From positions 558,001-622,000 of the forward strand of contig NZ_JAMOZL010000001.1 in the NCBI RefSeq assembly GCF_023667495.1: a DNA stretch of 64,000 nt, in the 5' to 3' direction. Both the position numbers and the translations under genes were made by a program. Below are positions 34,763 through 43,409 of the stretch, piece by piece (the first letter of the stretch is position 1; each line of letters begins with the position of its first letter). The notes beneath the pieces are model-generated. The model had not been told where the DNA came from and ran no database searches. It saw nothing but the letters and a program-made list of their open reading frames with translations. The stretch comes from Dyadobacter sp. MSC1_007 (GTDB lineage: Bacteria; Bacteroidota; Bacteroidia; Cytophagales; Spirosomataceae).

Positions 34763-35383
34763 ATGAAAACTACAATGAAATCAGTTAAATTTTTCGTTAC
34801 ATCTCTTGCCATTGCATTGTTCGTTTCTTCATCCGTTTCAGCGGAAAACGACAAAAAAGCATCCAATCTGAAAGTAAACACTGCTAAAAGTGAATTGACC
34901 TGGGTTGGTAAAAAAGTAACCGGCGAGCATACGGGCAAAATCAGCCTGAAAGAAGGAACAATTACCCTGGACGGCGCGAAACTGACCGGCGGTAAATTCG
35001 TTGCCGACCTTACCAGCATTACTTGTACTGACCTTACCGACAAAGAGTACAATGGCAAACTGATCGGTCACCTTAAATCGGATGACTTCTTCGGAGTTGA
35101 AACACACCCGACTGCGACTTTCGTAGTGACAAAAGCTACTCCAAAAGCAACTGGTGTTTACGATGTGACTGGCGACCTTACTATCAAAGGCATTACTAAG
35201 CCTGTTACTTTCCCTGTAACTGTTAAAACTACTGCTGCCGGTGCAGAAGCAACTGGTAAACTGGTAGTTGACCGTTCAAAATACGATATCAAATACAACT
35301 CAAAGTCATTTTTTGACAACCTGGGCGACAAAATGATCCATGACGATTTCACAATCGACGTGAAACTGGTTGCTGCGAAGTAA
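34763..35383 (+). CDS. Exported YceI-family protein
   Basis: The protein has 206 residues with a signal peptide (FFVTSLAIALFVSSSVSA). The YceI lipocalin-like pattern is visible: LKVNTAKSELTWVGKKVTGEHTGKISLKEGTI, LIGHLKSDDFFGVETHPTATFVV, YDVTGDLTIKGITKPVTFPVTV and YDIKYNSKSFFDNLGDKMIHDDFTIDVKL. The family binds long isoprenoid or lipid-like ligands in the periplasm. The MarR-YceI pairing suggests a stress-inducible unit. Two hairpins with terminator features follow. Confidence 0.95.
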   Translation: MKTTMKSVKFFVTSLAIALFVSSSVSAENDKKASNLKVNTAKSELTWVGKKVTGEHTGKISLKEGTITLDGAKLTGGKFVADLTSITCTDLTDKEYNGKLIGHLKSDDFFGVETHPTATFVVTKATPKATGVYDVTGDLTIKGITKPVTFPVTVKTTAAGAEATGKLVVDRSKYDIKYNSKSFFDNLGDKMIHDDFTIDVKLVAAK

Positions 35384-35393
35384 TTGACGACGG

Positions 35394-35422
35394 GCGGCTG
35401 CCTGGTATCAGCCGCTTGTTTT
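35394..35422 (+). terminator. Rho-independent terminator of yceI-like gene
   Basis: GCGGCTG (35394-35400) and CAGCCGC (35409-35415) form a perfect 7-bp stem with an 8-base loop, followed by TTGTTTT. Confidence 0.75.
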
Positions 35423-35438
35423 GTATGACCTGAAAATC

Positions 35439-35469
35439 AAAGGGCCCGTTCGGTTTGGACGGGCCCTTT
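35439..35469. terminator. Bidirectional terminator between convergent genes
   Basis: AAAGGGCCCGT (35439-35449) and ACGGGCCCTTT (35459-35469) are perfect 11-bp arms with a 9-base loop. The A and T ends give a usable T run in both directions. It separates the plus-strand yceI-like gene from the minus-strand gene ending at 35471. Confidence 0.85.
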
Positions 35470-35470
35470 G

Positions 35471-35926
35471 TTATGTTAATGGGTTGAAGTCGCGGTACTT
35501 AGGGAAATCGTCCATAAAATGGATCTGTCCGTTGATGGCCTGGAAACAATAATGGTTTAACCCATTGGTCACGGCGAGGTACTGAGGCTGTAATGTGAAG
35601 TTGTAACGGCCGATCTGAGCGAACGTCGCATCGGTCACACTCACGAACGGGGCCTTGCATTCGACGAGTAAAAAAGGCAGTGCATTGCCCGAAAGGATCA
35701 TGATATCGGTGCGCTTGGCGAGTGTGTTGTATTGCATTCCTGTTTCGACGGCGAACAGGGATTTGGGGTAGCCGTAATGGGTGATCAGTAAGTGAATGAA
35801 GTGCTGGCGCACCCATTCTTCCGGTGTAAGTGAAACGAATTTCCGGCGGATAATATCGAAAATATGCGGTTTCCCGTTTACCTGCTTAACTTTGTAGGCG
35901 AATCCGGGAAGGTTCAGTGATTCCAT
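35471..35926 (-). CDS. HsdR-N-like (PD-(D/E)XK) domain protein
   Basis: The protein has 151 residues, a single domain resembling the N-terminus of type I restriction subunit R. The nuclease-type core is KRTDIMILSGNALPFLLVECKAP, with Asp and E-x-K in the expected order. The N-terminal part is PEEWVRQHFIHLLITHYGYP. The protein lacks helicase or methylase partners. I recall such stand-alone proteins as conserved in Bacteroidota beside housekeeping genes, so it is not evidence for a restriction system. It is divergent from the AMP nucleosidase gene, 51 bases away. Confidence 0.85.
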   Translation of the reverse strand: MESLNLPGFAYKVKQVNGKPHIFDIIRRKFVSLTPEEWVRQHFIHLLITHYGYPKSLFAVETGMQYNTLAKRTDIMILSGNALPFLLVECKAPFVSVTDATFAQIGRYNFTLQPQYLAVTNGLNHYCFQAINGQIHFMDDFPKYRDFNPLT

Positions 35927-35977
35927 AAACGAAGATACGCATCACCCGGATACCCCGCCAACAAACCTGCTGATTTC

Positions 35978-36751
35978 ATGAATACCAAAGAACAAATCGT
36001 TGAAAACTGGCTTCCGCGCTATACCGGAACCGCTGTTGAAGATTTCGGTAACTACATACTGCTGACCAACTTCGGGAATTATGTAGCCATGTTCGCCGAG
36101 AAGTTCGGGGTCGAAGTAAAAGGGCAGGGACGGGCCATGCAAACGGCTACGGCTAAGGATATTACGATCATCAATTTCGGAATGGGCAGTCCGATGGCGG
36201 CTACCGTTATGGACCTGTTGTCGGCCATCAACCCGAAAGCGGTGTTATTTCTGGGTAAATGCGGCGGCCTGAAAAAGACGCAGGTAGGCGACCTGATCCT
36301 GCCTATTGCGGCTATCCGCGGAGAGGGGACCAGTGATGATTATATGCCTTCCGAAATTCCCGCGCTGCCTTCTTTCCGTCTGCAAAGCACTGTTTCGGCC
36401 AGTATTAAGAAGCATAAGCTCGATTACTGGACGGGCACGGTTTACACGACTAACCGAAGGATCTGGGAGCATGACGATAGCTTCAAGGAATATCTGAGGG
36501 AGATCCGCGCGATGGCCATTGATATGGAGACAGCTACTATTTTTATAGTCGGTTTCGCCAATTCCATTCCACATGGTGCATTGCTGCTCGTTTCGGATAA
36601 TCCGCTTGTGCCAGAAGGGGTTAAGACGGAGGAAAGCGACAAAAAGGTGACTTCAAGTTATGTAAAGCAACACCTGGAAATAGGCATTGAGGCATTGACG
36701 GAACTGGCGCGGTCAGGAGAGTCGGTAAAGCACCTCCGGTTCGAAAACTGA
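35978..36751 (+). CDS. amn: AMP nucleosidase (short Bacteroidota type)
   Basis: The protein has 257 residues. The phosphorylase-like nucleosidase core is visible: DITIINFGMGSPMAATVMDLL, KAVLFLGKCGGLKKTQVGDLILPIAAIRGEGTSDDYMP and the ribose-binding MAIDMETATIFIVGFAN, followed by LLLVSDNPLVPEGVKTEESD. It cleaves AMP to adenine and ribose 5-phosphate in the cytoplasm. It lacks the N-terminal regulatory domain of the long enterobacterial enzyme. Confidence 0.92.
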   Translation: MNTKEQIVENWLPRYTGTAVEDFGNYILLTNFGNYVAMFAEKFGVEVKGQGRAMQTATAKDITIINFGMGSPMAATVMDLLSAINPKAVLFLGKCGGLKKTQVGDLILPIAAIRGEGTSDDYMPSEIPALPSFRLQSTVSASIKKHKLDYWTGTVYTTNRRIWEHDDSFKEYLREIRAMAIDMETATIFIVGFANSIPHGALLLVSDNPLVPEGVKTEESDKKVTSSYVKQHLEIGIEALTELARSGESVKHLRFEN

Positions 36752-36840
36752 TATTTGTCATATCGTCGGCGGGAACCTGTTCCGGTAGCTTCGCAGTTGT
36801 TATTCAGGCAGGCTATTTCAATCCCTGCGCAGTTATTTTT

Positions 36841-37212
36841 ATGGAAGATCAGACATTATACGAGCGCATCGGCGGCGACCAGGCGCTTAGACAGCTTACG
36901 GATAAATTTTACGACCTGATATTCAACCACGAGCTTATTTCAAGGCTTTTTAAAACCGATAAGGACCTTATCAAGGAAAAGCAACGCCTTTTTCTCACCC
37001 AATTTCTGGGTGGCCCACAACTGTATTCGGATGTATACGGCCATCCGATGATGCGCGCCCGCCATATGCCCCACACGATCACCGAAGACGATGCCGTGGC
37101 CTGGCTCCAATGCATGGCAACCGCCGTCGGAGAGCTTCCGATCAGCAAAGAGCTAAAAGACGAGTTGTTCGACCGTTTTCCGCGGACAGCGTTTTTTATG
37201 GTAAATAGTTAA
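36841..37212 (+). CDS. Group II truncated haemoglobin
   Basis: The protein has 123 residues. The pattern LYERIGGDQALRQLTDKFYDLI then FLTQFLGGPQLYSDVYGHPMMRARHMPHTI is that of the TrHbO group. The proximal haem ligand is His75, and Trp89 in AWLQCM is the group II G8 tryptophan. It probably binds oxygen or nitric oxide in the cytoplasm. Confidence 0.93.
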   Translation: MEDQTLYERIGGDQALRQLTDKFYDLIFNHELISRLFKTDKDLIKEKQRLFLTQFLGGPQLYSDVYGHPMMRARHMPHTITEDDAVAWLQCMATAVGELPISKELKDELFDRFPRTAFFMVNS

Positions 37213-37263
37213 AAAGTTCATTCTACACCGCGTTACCTTCCTGGTATTCTTTCGTCTAAATGG

Positions 37264-37282
37264 TGTTCCGTGTCGCGGAACA
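37264..37282. promoter_or_regulatory. Perfect inverted repeat upstream of higA remnant
   Basis: TGTTCCG (37264-37270) and CGGAACA (37276-37282) form a perfect 7-bp inverted repeat with a 5-base spacer, 35 bases before the ATG of the truncated antitoxin. It could be the operator left over from a TA system, or a hairpin ending the haemoglobin transcript. Confidence 0.45.
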
Positions 37283-37316
37283 TTGTAATTTAGTTTGTCT
37301 ATTAATTCAATTTGAC

Positions 37317-37514
37317 ATGCTTAAATTAATTAAGACCACAGAAGAGTACGATATCGCATTGAAGAGACTTGGAGAAGTTTTCGATGCGCCAGCAGGGACG
37401 CCGGAAAGCGACGAATGCGACGTGCTCGCGGTGCTGATTGGGGCATACGAAGATGAACATTACCCGATAGGACCGCCGGACCCGATCGAAGCGATTAAGA
37501 TTAGAATGGAGTAG
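37317..37514 (+). pseudogene. Truncated HigA-type (COG5499) antitoxin lacking its HTH
   Basis: The product has 65 residues from ATG at 37317-37319. It closely follows the N-terminal part of COG5499 antitoxins (LIKTTEEYDIALKRLGEVFDAPAGTPESDECDVLAVLIGAYEDEHYPIGPPDPIEAIKIRME). It stops exactly where the helix-turn-helix domain normally begins. The bases after the stop do not encode an HTH in any obvious frame; seven bases later the convergent TumE-type toxin gene ends. No HigB toxin is nearby. I read it as a remnant cut off by a rearrangement, though a functional HTH-less short form cannot be ruled out. Confidence 0.75.
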
Positions 37515-37521
37515 GTAGTGC

Positions 37522-37872
37522 TTAAATGTTTTCAACTATCTCGCGGATGTACCGAATCACGTCATCGACTGGGATATCATAACTTGGCTCCACAGAACCG
37601 TCTGAAAGATGTTTGTGATGTGGGAAGTTCGGGAGTTTGGGAAAATGAGGAGCATTATCCCATCTTACGATTAATTCACCGGAATCCTTTTGCCAGTGGA
37701 ACGCGTATTTTCTACGACCAATTTCTTTAAATTCCTTAATGAATAGTTTGGAGGAATCCTCTAAATGAAGTTCGATATTTAAATAGTGCATTTCCAGCGA
37801 TTCCCGTAAATCGTGGATTAGGTAGCTCTTTATCAGTTTGTCACTATCATTCAGCCATTTGAAAATCGCCAT
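37522..37872 (-). CDS. TumE-family (DUF6516) toxin of a toxin-antitoxin pair
   Basis: The protein has 116 residues. The motif run KYAFHWQKDSGELIVRWDNAPHFPKLPNFPHHKHLSDGSVEPSYD is characteristic of the DUF6516/TumE group, especially RWDN-APH and NFPHHKH. The start overlaps the 3' end of the upstream gene by 26 bases, the usual layout for coupled antitoxin-toxin expression. Family members are proposed toxins acting on RNA; the exact activity is not established here. Confidence 0.85.
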   Translation of the reverse strand: MAIFKWLNDSDKLIKSYLIHDLRESLEMHYLNIELHLEDSSKLFIKEFKEIGRRKYAFHWQKDSGELIVRWDNAPHFPKLPNFPHHKHLSDGSVEPSYDIPVDDVIRYIREIVENI

Positions 37873-38257
37873 TCCTGATGTCGGTAATTTTGGTTTCTAT
37901 TTCGAGTAGAAACTGGTGATAAGCCTTCCATTGGATCAGATCGTCCCAGGCCTCAAAATTTTCAACAGAGGAATTTTCTAATTGAGTTTCAAATGTTTGC
38001 AAATCGCTTTGATACTTCTGTTCGAGCGTAGCCAGCTTTTTCTGGAATTCCTGCTTTCTGGACATATAGTCCGTCAGCAATGAATCACTTACCTGCTTTT
38101 TCGTCAAGATTACCACGGCATTGTTGATTTTGCTCCCAGACAAATTTAAACATTTTAAAATTTGTGGCAAGTTTCCGATGTCCAGCTGGTCGAGTTGGTT
38201 TATTATAGTTGCATTGCGCAAGAACACTTGACACAGTAATCTAACGCCCCGATTCAT
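37847..38257 (-). CDS. Probable TumA-like antitoxin, coiled-coil protein
   Basis: The protein has 136 residues from ATG at 38255-38257; longer frames would overlap the divergent cca gene. The N-terminal half (RNATIINQLDQLDIGNLPQILKCLNLSG) may fold around a small domain. The C-terminal half is a long amphipathic helix or coiled coil (SRKQEFQKKLATLEQKYQSDLQTFETQLENSSVENFEAWDDLIQWKAY). It overlaps the toxin gene by 26 bases. The antitoxin role rests on position and shape; I cannot confirm family membership by sequence. Confidence 0.7.
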   Translation of the reverse strand: MNRGVRLLCQVFLRNATIINQLDQLDIGNLPQILKCLNLSGSKINNAVVILTKKQVSDSLLTDYMSRKQEFQKKLATLEQKYQSDLQTFETQLENSSVENFEAWDDLIQWKAYHQFLLEIETKITDIRNGDFQMAE

Positions 38258-38286
38258 GTAGAGGAAGAATTCTTTACCTTTGCGGC

Positions 38287-39702
38287 ATGAATCTGAAAGA
38301 GCAATTGACACCATACCCTGTTCTCGAAACTGTGGCCGCAGCTGCTGCGGAGCTGGGCATGGAAGCATATATAATAGGTGGTTTTGTCAGGGACCTGATA
38401 CTCAAAAGGAATAGCAAGGATATCGACATCGTTTCAATCGGCAGCGGCATCGAACTGGCCGAACTGGTGGCTAGCCAGCTTGGGCCGGATGTTTTTGTGA
38501 GTGTCTATAAAAATTTCGGTACCGCGCAGATCCGTCAGGGCGACTTGGAAATAGAGTTTGTGGGCGCCCGGAAAGAGTCTTACCGCTCAGATTCCCGCAA
38601 ACCTGCGGTGGAGGACGGCACGCTGGCAGATGATCAGAACCGCCGGGATTTTACCATCAATGCAATGGGTATCAGCCTCAACAAAGGCTCGCTCGGTGAA
38701 CTGGTTGATCCGTTCGATGGTGTGAAAGATCTTCGTAAAAAGATCATTAAAACCCCGCTGGAACCCGAAATTACATTCTCTGACGATCCGCTGCGTATGA
38801 TGCGCGCGATCCGTTTCGCCAGTCAGCTCAACTTCGATATTGAAGCGGATACTTTCGATGCGATCATCAAAATGAAGGACCGCATTTCTATTGTGTCTAT
38901 GGAGCGCATCTCGGACGAGCTAAACAAGATTATACTTTCGCCGACACCTTCCTATGGCTTCAAACTGCTGTTCCATTCCGGTATTCTTGCGATTATTTTC
39001 CCTGAAATGATTGAATTGCAGGGAGTCGAAAATATCGAAGGCAAAGGACATAAGGATAACTTTTACCATACTTTGCAGGTTTTGGACAATGTTTCGCAGG
39101 CCACGAACGACCTCTGGCTCCGCTGGGCGGCGATTTTGCACGACATTGCCAAACCAGCCACCAAAAAATTCGATAAGCGAAACGGCTGGTCGTTCCATAA
39201 CCATGAGGAAGTGGGCGCGAGAATGGTGCCGGTCATTTTCCGAAGGATGAAACTGCCGCTGAACGAGAAAATGCGCTTTGTGAAAAAGTTGGTTCGGCTG
39301 CATTTACGCCCTATTGTTTTGTCGAAAGAAGAAATCACCGATTCTGCCATGCGGCGGTTGCTCGTGGAAGCTGGCGAAGATATTGAGGCATTGATGAAAC
39401 TGTGCCGCGCCGATATAACCTCAAAAAATCCTGAAAAAGTAAAGCGGTTTCTCGGCAATTTTGATTTGGTTGAACAAAAACTGAAAGACCTGGAAGAGCG
39501 CGATAAACTGCGGAATTTCCAGCCAGTGATCACCGGTGAAATGATCATGGAGGCATTCGACCTCAAACCAGCTCGCGAAGTGGGTGTGATCAAAGAAGCC
39601 ATCCGCGAGGCGATCCTGGAAGGCATCATTCCCAACGAATATGCAGCAGCCCACGATTTTATGATCAGGGAAGGAGAGAAAATGGGGTTAAAGGCAAAGT
39701 AG
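38287..39702 (+). CDS. cca: tRNA nucleotidyltransferase (CCA-adding) with HD domain
   Basis: The protein has 471 residues. Class II nucleotidyltransferase motifs are AYIIGGFVRDLILKR, KDIDIVSIG (catalytic Asp pair) and DQNRRDFTINAMGISL, followed by DDPLRMMRAIRFASQL. A C-terminal HD domain is marked by RWAAILHDIAKPATK. It adds or repairs the 3'-CCA end of tRNAs. Its start is 30 bases from the divergent antitoxin start. Confidence 0.95.
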   Translation: MNLKEQLTPYPVLETVAAAAAELGMEAYIIGGFVRDLILKRNSKDIDIVSIGSGIELAELVASQLGPDVFVSVYKNFGTAQIRQGDLEIEFVGARKESYRSDSRKPAVEDGTLADDQNRRDFTINAMGISLNKGSLGELVDPFDGVKDLRKKIIKTPLEPEITFSDDPLRMMRAIRFASQLNFDIEADTFDAIIKMKDRISIVSMERISDELNKIILSPTPSYGFKLLFHSGILAIIFPEMIELQGVENIEGKGHKDNFYHTLQVLDNVSQATNDLWLRWAAILHDIAKPATKKFDKRNGWSFHNHEEVGARMVPVIFRRMKLPLNEKMRFVKKLVRLHLRPIVLSKEEITDSAMRRLLVEAGEDIEALMKLCRADITSKNPEKVKRFLGNFDLVEQKLKDLEERDKLRNFQPVITGEMIMEAFDLKPAREVGVIKEAIREAILEGIIPNEYAAAHDFMIREGEKMGLKAK

Positions 39703-39789
39703 GGAACGTTTTTTGAAATATGAAAGTGTTGTTCCGAACGGTTATTTGATATTTTTGCAAACCTTTTTATCTCCTCATTAAAACATTCA

Positions 39790-39987
39790 ATGGAAAACGC
39801 TCAGTTTAAACGTTTTTTCGGTGCCCTGCTTACCATATTGGGTATTGCCGTTTTGTTATTTGCCTGCATAGCATTCTTGTCCGACAAGCCGGTACTGGGC
39901 CTAACCGTTACCAAATGGGAGTCCGTAGTGCCATTTCTCGTCGGGACGGTATTTTTGCTCACAGGCGTTAACCTTGTGAAAGGTTAA
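39790..39987 (+). CDS. Small two-helix membrane protein, unknown function
   Basis: The protein has 65 residues with two hydrophobic helices (GALLTILGIAVLLFACIAFL, about 11-30, and VVPFLVGTVFLLTGVNLV, about 45-62). The gene follows cca by 88 bases, and its stop overlaps the convergent DUF2851 gene by 4 bases. No function can be assigned. Confidence 0.7.
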   Translation: MENAQFKRFFGALLTILGIAVLLFACIAFLSDKPVLGLTVTKWESVVPFLVGTVFLLTGVNLVKG

Positions 39988-41264
39988 CTTCCCCGCACCA
40001 ACCCGGCCCCAACCACACAATCCAGACATTGCCTGGGTTTGCAATAGCCATTATACCATTCGATGAGCGCCTGAGAGTCGGCGGCTGTTTTCACACGCAT
40101 GCCCATAGACGCCCATTCACGTGTGATACGGTTGTTTTCGGCGGGAATTTCGGATAGCCAGTAAATGGCCCTATCCAGCAGATCAGGAAGTTGTTTTTGT
40201 TTGGAATAAGCGACGATCAGTGGGACTGCCGCATTAATGATCAGCATATTGGCGGCATCTGCACCCATCGTCGGAACCGGGGATTTCGCCTTTTTACCAA
40301 ACACATAATGCTCCCGCCAGTACTCCGACTGTTCAATCTGAAAGAGCGTCTGCAGTTCCGCAAAAGTTTCAGCATTTAAAAAGCGTGTCAAAAAGCTGCC
40401 CGGGGTGCACATAAGGCGGGCGAACTGAGCCAGACGCACTGTGGGAAATCCAGCTGGCCTCAATTTGGCAAATTTCCATTCGTGCGATTCCATCGCAGCG
40501 CCATGTAATTTGTATTTGTTTGCCAGAAAGCGGAATTCTTTCAGCAATTGCCGTACGTACACATCGTCCGAGTTTACATCAGCTAATCCGGAACAACCGA
40601 ACAATAGTGCCTCGATCTGCATGCTGCGGTCGGTGTGTTTTTGGATGATTTTCCAGGGAACAGCACCGGTGAGCCGTTGAAACGGTGCGTCATTGAGTTT
40701 AAAACCAAAATGCCGTCCAAGCCATTGATAGGCAGTTTGGTCCCAATCTTTCCGGTTCGTTTCGTACAGCCAGGTTACCTCTTTGGCCTTTCGTTCAAGC
40801 CTTTCCAGCAGAACCCTGTCGAGCATGGCAAATTTCTGGATCTGGTCCACAGCGGGATAAGCCGACGAGCACGGAATGGTTTCTTTTTCGTCCTGCAAAA
40901 GACGGTATCGCGCAATGACGGCGTCTTGTACCAATGCTTTCAAAGACAATGTCGGCACTGGCGTTCCATCTTTCCGAATCGCCTGCCTGTCGTTTTCCCA
41001 AACTACATGCAGTACCACACCCTGGTAAGCGCCGTTTTCTTCATGGGAATGCAGGAACCAGTCGGATGCGCGGATGTGGATTTCGACGCTTCCTACCCAT
41101 AAAACCCCATCGATGACCACATGCGATTCTGAGAAATCAGGGCCGGCGTTACTGTTCCTATGCCCGGTTCTGACAATGGAAAGTGCGTAATGCTCATCCG
41201 TGCGGAGATCATTTTTTTCGAAATACTGGAAGCGCCAGATAAAACTTAATAAATCCTCATTCAT
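39984..41264 (-). CDS. DUF2851-family protein
   Basis: The protein has 426 residues. The family hallmarks are LLSFIWRFQYFEKNDLRTDEHYALSIVRTGHRNSNAGPDFSESHVVIDGVLWVGSVEIHIRASDWFLHSHE near the N-terminus, and a C-terminal Cys-rich end (YNGYCKPRQCLDCVVG). The conserved acidic, His and Arg residues of the first part suggest an enzyme, perhaps a nuclease-like fold, but no function is established. No signal peptide is present. Confidence 0.9.
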   Translation of the reverse strand: MNEDLLSFIWRFQYFEKNDLRTDEHYALSIVRTGHRNSNAGPDFSESHVVIDGVLWVGSVEIHIRASDWFLHSHEENGAYQGVVLHVVWENDRQAIRKDGTPVPTLSLKALVQDAVIARYRLLQDEKETIPCSSAYPAVDQIQKFAMLDRVLLERLERKAKEVTWLYETNRKDWDQTAYQWLGRHFGFKLNDAPFQRLTGAVPWKIIQKHTDRSMQIEALLFGCSGLADVNSDDVYVRQLLKEFRFLANKYKLHGAAMESHEWKFAKLRPAGFPTVRLAQFARLMCTPGSFLTRFLNAETFAELQTLFQIEQSEYWREHYVFGKKAKSPVPTMGADAANMLIINAAVPLIVAYSKQKQLPDLLDRAIYWLSEIPAENNRITREWASMGMRVKTAADSQALIEWYNGYCKPRQCLDCVVGAGLVRGS

Positions 41265-41388
41265 AAACAGCGTGTTTGAAAAAATTGACGATTAAGGCAT
41301 TTATTTCTTTGCCTAAACCTGATTAGTTTCTGTTCTTTGTACGCTGTTTTTGTTATTTGGTTTCTTTTTGTAGAAGTAGAAAAGTTTT

Positions 41389-42075
41389 ATGCTCCGCCGT
41401 CTGCAATTTATTGCGCTTAGATTTATCATTGCTTTTTTCGTCATTTCAATCCTTTGGGTGCTCCTTTTGAGGTTTTTACCTGTCTGGGTGACGCCTTATA
41501 TGCTTTCCAGAAAAATTGATGCGTTCAAGGCGGATGAGGACACGGAGATCTACCACGACTGGGAACCGTACGAAAATATCTCCAAGGAAGCAGCATTGGC
41601 GGTAGTGGCGTCGGAGGATCAGAATTTTCCCAGGCACTGGGGTTTTGACTTCGACCAGATCTACGATGCGATGACTGAGGAAAGAAAACGTGCGCGTGGT
41701 GCGAGCACTATCACGCAACAGGTGGCGAAGAATGTCTTCCTTTGGCATGGAAGAAGTTACATCCGCAAAGGATTGGAAGCCTATTTTACAATATTGATCG
41801 AAGTGTTGTGGAGTAAAGAGCGGATCCTGGAAGTGTACCTGAATGTGGCTGAAATGGGTAAAATGACATTCGGCGTCGAAGCGGCGTCGCTACGTTACTA
41901 CAATAAATCGGCCAAGCGCCTCACACGCTACGAATCGGCCCGCATTGCCGCGGTGCTGCCCAATCCGATCCGCTTTTCGATTAAAAATCCTTCTGCGTAT
42001 GTGAACAAGCGTACCAACCAGATTGTGAGACAAATGCGTTATCTCGGCGGCCAGAAATACATTGCAGAGCTTTAA
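41389..42075 (+). CDS. mtgA: Monofunctional peptidoglycan glycosyltransferase
   Basis: The protein has 228 residues with one N-terminal membrane helix (LRFIIAFFVISILWVLLLRFL). The GT51 motifs are present: AVVASEDQNFPRHWGFD with the catalytic Glu, RGASTITQQVAKNVFLW, KERILEVYLNVAEMG and AARLAAVLPNP-type region (SARIAAVLPNPIRFS). It polymerises lipid II into glycan strands in the periplasm. Confidence 0.95.
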   Translation: MLRRLQFIALRFIIAFFVISILWVLLLRFLPVWVTPYMLSRKIDAFKADEDTEIYHDWEPYENISKEAALAVVASEDQNFPRHWGFDFDQIYDAMTEERKRARGASTITQQVAKNVFLWHGRSYIRKGLEAYFTILIEVLWSKERILEVYLNVAEMGKMTFGVEAASLRYYNKSAKRLTRYESARIAAVLPNPIRFSIKNPSAYVNKRTNQIVRQMRYLGGQKYIAEL

Positions 42076-42091
42076 TTGACCTTATTTTCTG

Positions 42092-43375
42092 TTAGTTACC
42101 TCTGGGCTCTGCCCGTTGTCGAGGGGCTTCGCTTTGGCGTGATGATCGTGGTGTAGACGATTCGCGGGACGAGGGCCTCGTAGCTGGCCGGGACGTTTCG
42201 GGACGTGCTGGCGCGGGCCTTGATGGTGCAGGCCGTTCAGGTGCAGGTCGCGAAGGTGCGGGCCGTGCAGGTGATGGCGTTGCAGGCGATGGACGGGATG
42301 TTCCCGGGCGGGTCACAGAAGGGCGTGGAGAAACTGGCCTTGTTACCGCTGGTCGGCTGTTGTCGGGCCTGTCGTTATTTCCTGTTCCTGGCCTTCCAAC
42401 GGATGGTCGCGATGTTCCGGGGCTTGTAACAGGCCTCGTTGTCCCCGGACGGGGGTTAGTGGGCCGTGCGATAACCGGTCTGCCGGTCTTGTCAAATTTT
42501 GGCAGGCGCTCTCTGGTCGTAGGAGCCTTGGGATTTCTTTTTACAAATAATTTAGAACCGTCCCGTGCAGAAGACGGCCGGGAATAGGTATTACGGTAAT
42601 CGCCGCGTGAGTAGCGTGTCCTTACGATCACTGAGCGTGATCGGAAATTGCTGCTGTAATACCGGTTATGCCAAACCGGGTTACGGTAGGAAGGCCAGCG
42701 ACGGAAGTGGCCGTTGTAATAGTAATGCCAATGGTAGTGATAACCATAATAGTAATGCCAGAAACGAGGCCGCCAGGGGCGCCAATAGGAAGGATAGTAG
42801 TGCCAGCGCCAGGGCGAGTGCCATATCACATATTGAGGTACATATATATACCTGACAACCGGCCACGCTGAAACGTAAGTTACCTCTTGATTTACCGCCG
42901 GGGCTTGTGATTCGCGACCACCCGAATATCCGGGATTAGGTGTTTCACCGGACAGGGAGTTGGGCTCGATAATGTAATCCTTGCCATACAGGTCCTCGTC
43001 ACCGATCAGCTGTATCAACACCTGCCCGTCTTCCTTCTTTTCAACATAAAATGCGGCCACATCCTGATCTTCCCGGTCACTGACAGCCACCTTGAGTGTG
43101 ATCGTGTGCAGGTTCCCGTCTACATGGTCTTCAACCCGGATATAGTCTATATTGTTATCCCCGTCCAGGTCCAGGTTATTTACTTCCGAATCTTCTTCAT
43201 TGAGTTTCCTTTCAAAACCTTCCAGCGTCTCAGACTCTTGAAAAAGCTTCAATACTGCGTATAAATTTAGGTTATCCCCAGGCAGATCGAGTTTTTCTTC
43301 TTCTGATTGAGCAAATGAATTAGATGTTGGCCAAAGCAGGAAGCCTATTAAAACGGTTACAATGAGATTTTTCAT
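42092..43375 (-). CDS. Exported protein with Tyr/His/Trp-rich middle and Pro/Arg/Ser-rich tail
   Basis: The protein has 427 residues with a signal peptide (IGFLLWPTSNSFAQ). Residues about 25-130 form a compact acidic domain (LNLYAVLKLFQESETLEGFERKLNEEDSEVNNLDLDGDNNIDYIRV) with a calcium-loop-like DLDGDNNID. A strongly aromatic and basic stretch follows (about 180-260, built from W, Y, H, R and P). The last 150 residues are low-complexity RPAPSRPAP/TRPGTSRP-type sequence. The reverse strand of this GC-rich stretch gives spurious open frames. No family function is known to me; a cell-envelope or cell-wall-binding role is plausible. Confidence 0.8.
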   Translation of the reverse strand: MKNLIVTVLIGFLLWPTSNSFAQSEEEKLDLPGDNLNLYAVLKLFQESETLEGFERKLNEEDSEVNNLDLDGDNNIDYIRVEDHVDGNLHTITLKVAVSDREDQDVAAFYVEKKEDGQVLIQLIGDEDLYGKDYIIEPNSLSGETPNPGYSGGRESQAPAVNQEVTYVSAWPVVRYIYVPQYVIWHSPWRWHYYPSYWRPWRPRFWHYYYGYHYHWHYYYNGHFRRWPSYRNPVWHNRYYSSNFRSRSVIVRTRYSRGDYRNTYSRPSSARDGSKLFVKRNPKAPTTRERLPKFDKTGRPVIARPTNPRPGTTRPVTSPGTSRPSVGRPGTGNNDRPDNSRPAVTRPVSPRPSVTRPGTSRPSPATPSPARPAPSRPAPERPAPSRPAPARPETSRPATRPSSRESSTPRSSRQSEAPRQRAEPRGN

Positions 43376-43409
43376 GATCCGGAAGTTTGAGGCAATGTAG
43401 GCGTTTGAT

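Noticed and set aside
35471..35926. HsdR-N-like protein as part of a restriction-modification or defence system
   Set aside because: No methylase, specificity or helicase gene is near, and the neighbours are housekeeping genes (AMP nucleosidase, YceI).
37260..37316. Longer N-terminus for the HigA remnant
   Set aside because: The extra residues (MVFRVAEHCNLVCLLIQFD) read through an inverted repeat and do not match the family; the ATG at 37317 begins exactly at the family start.
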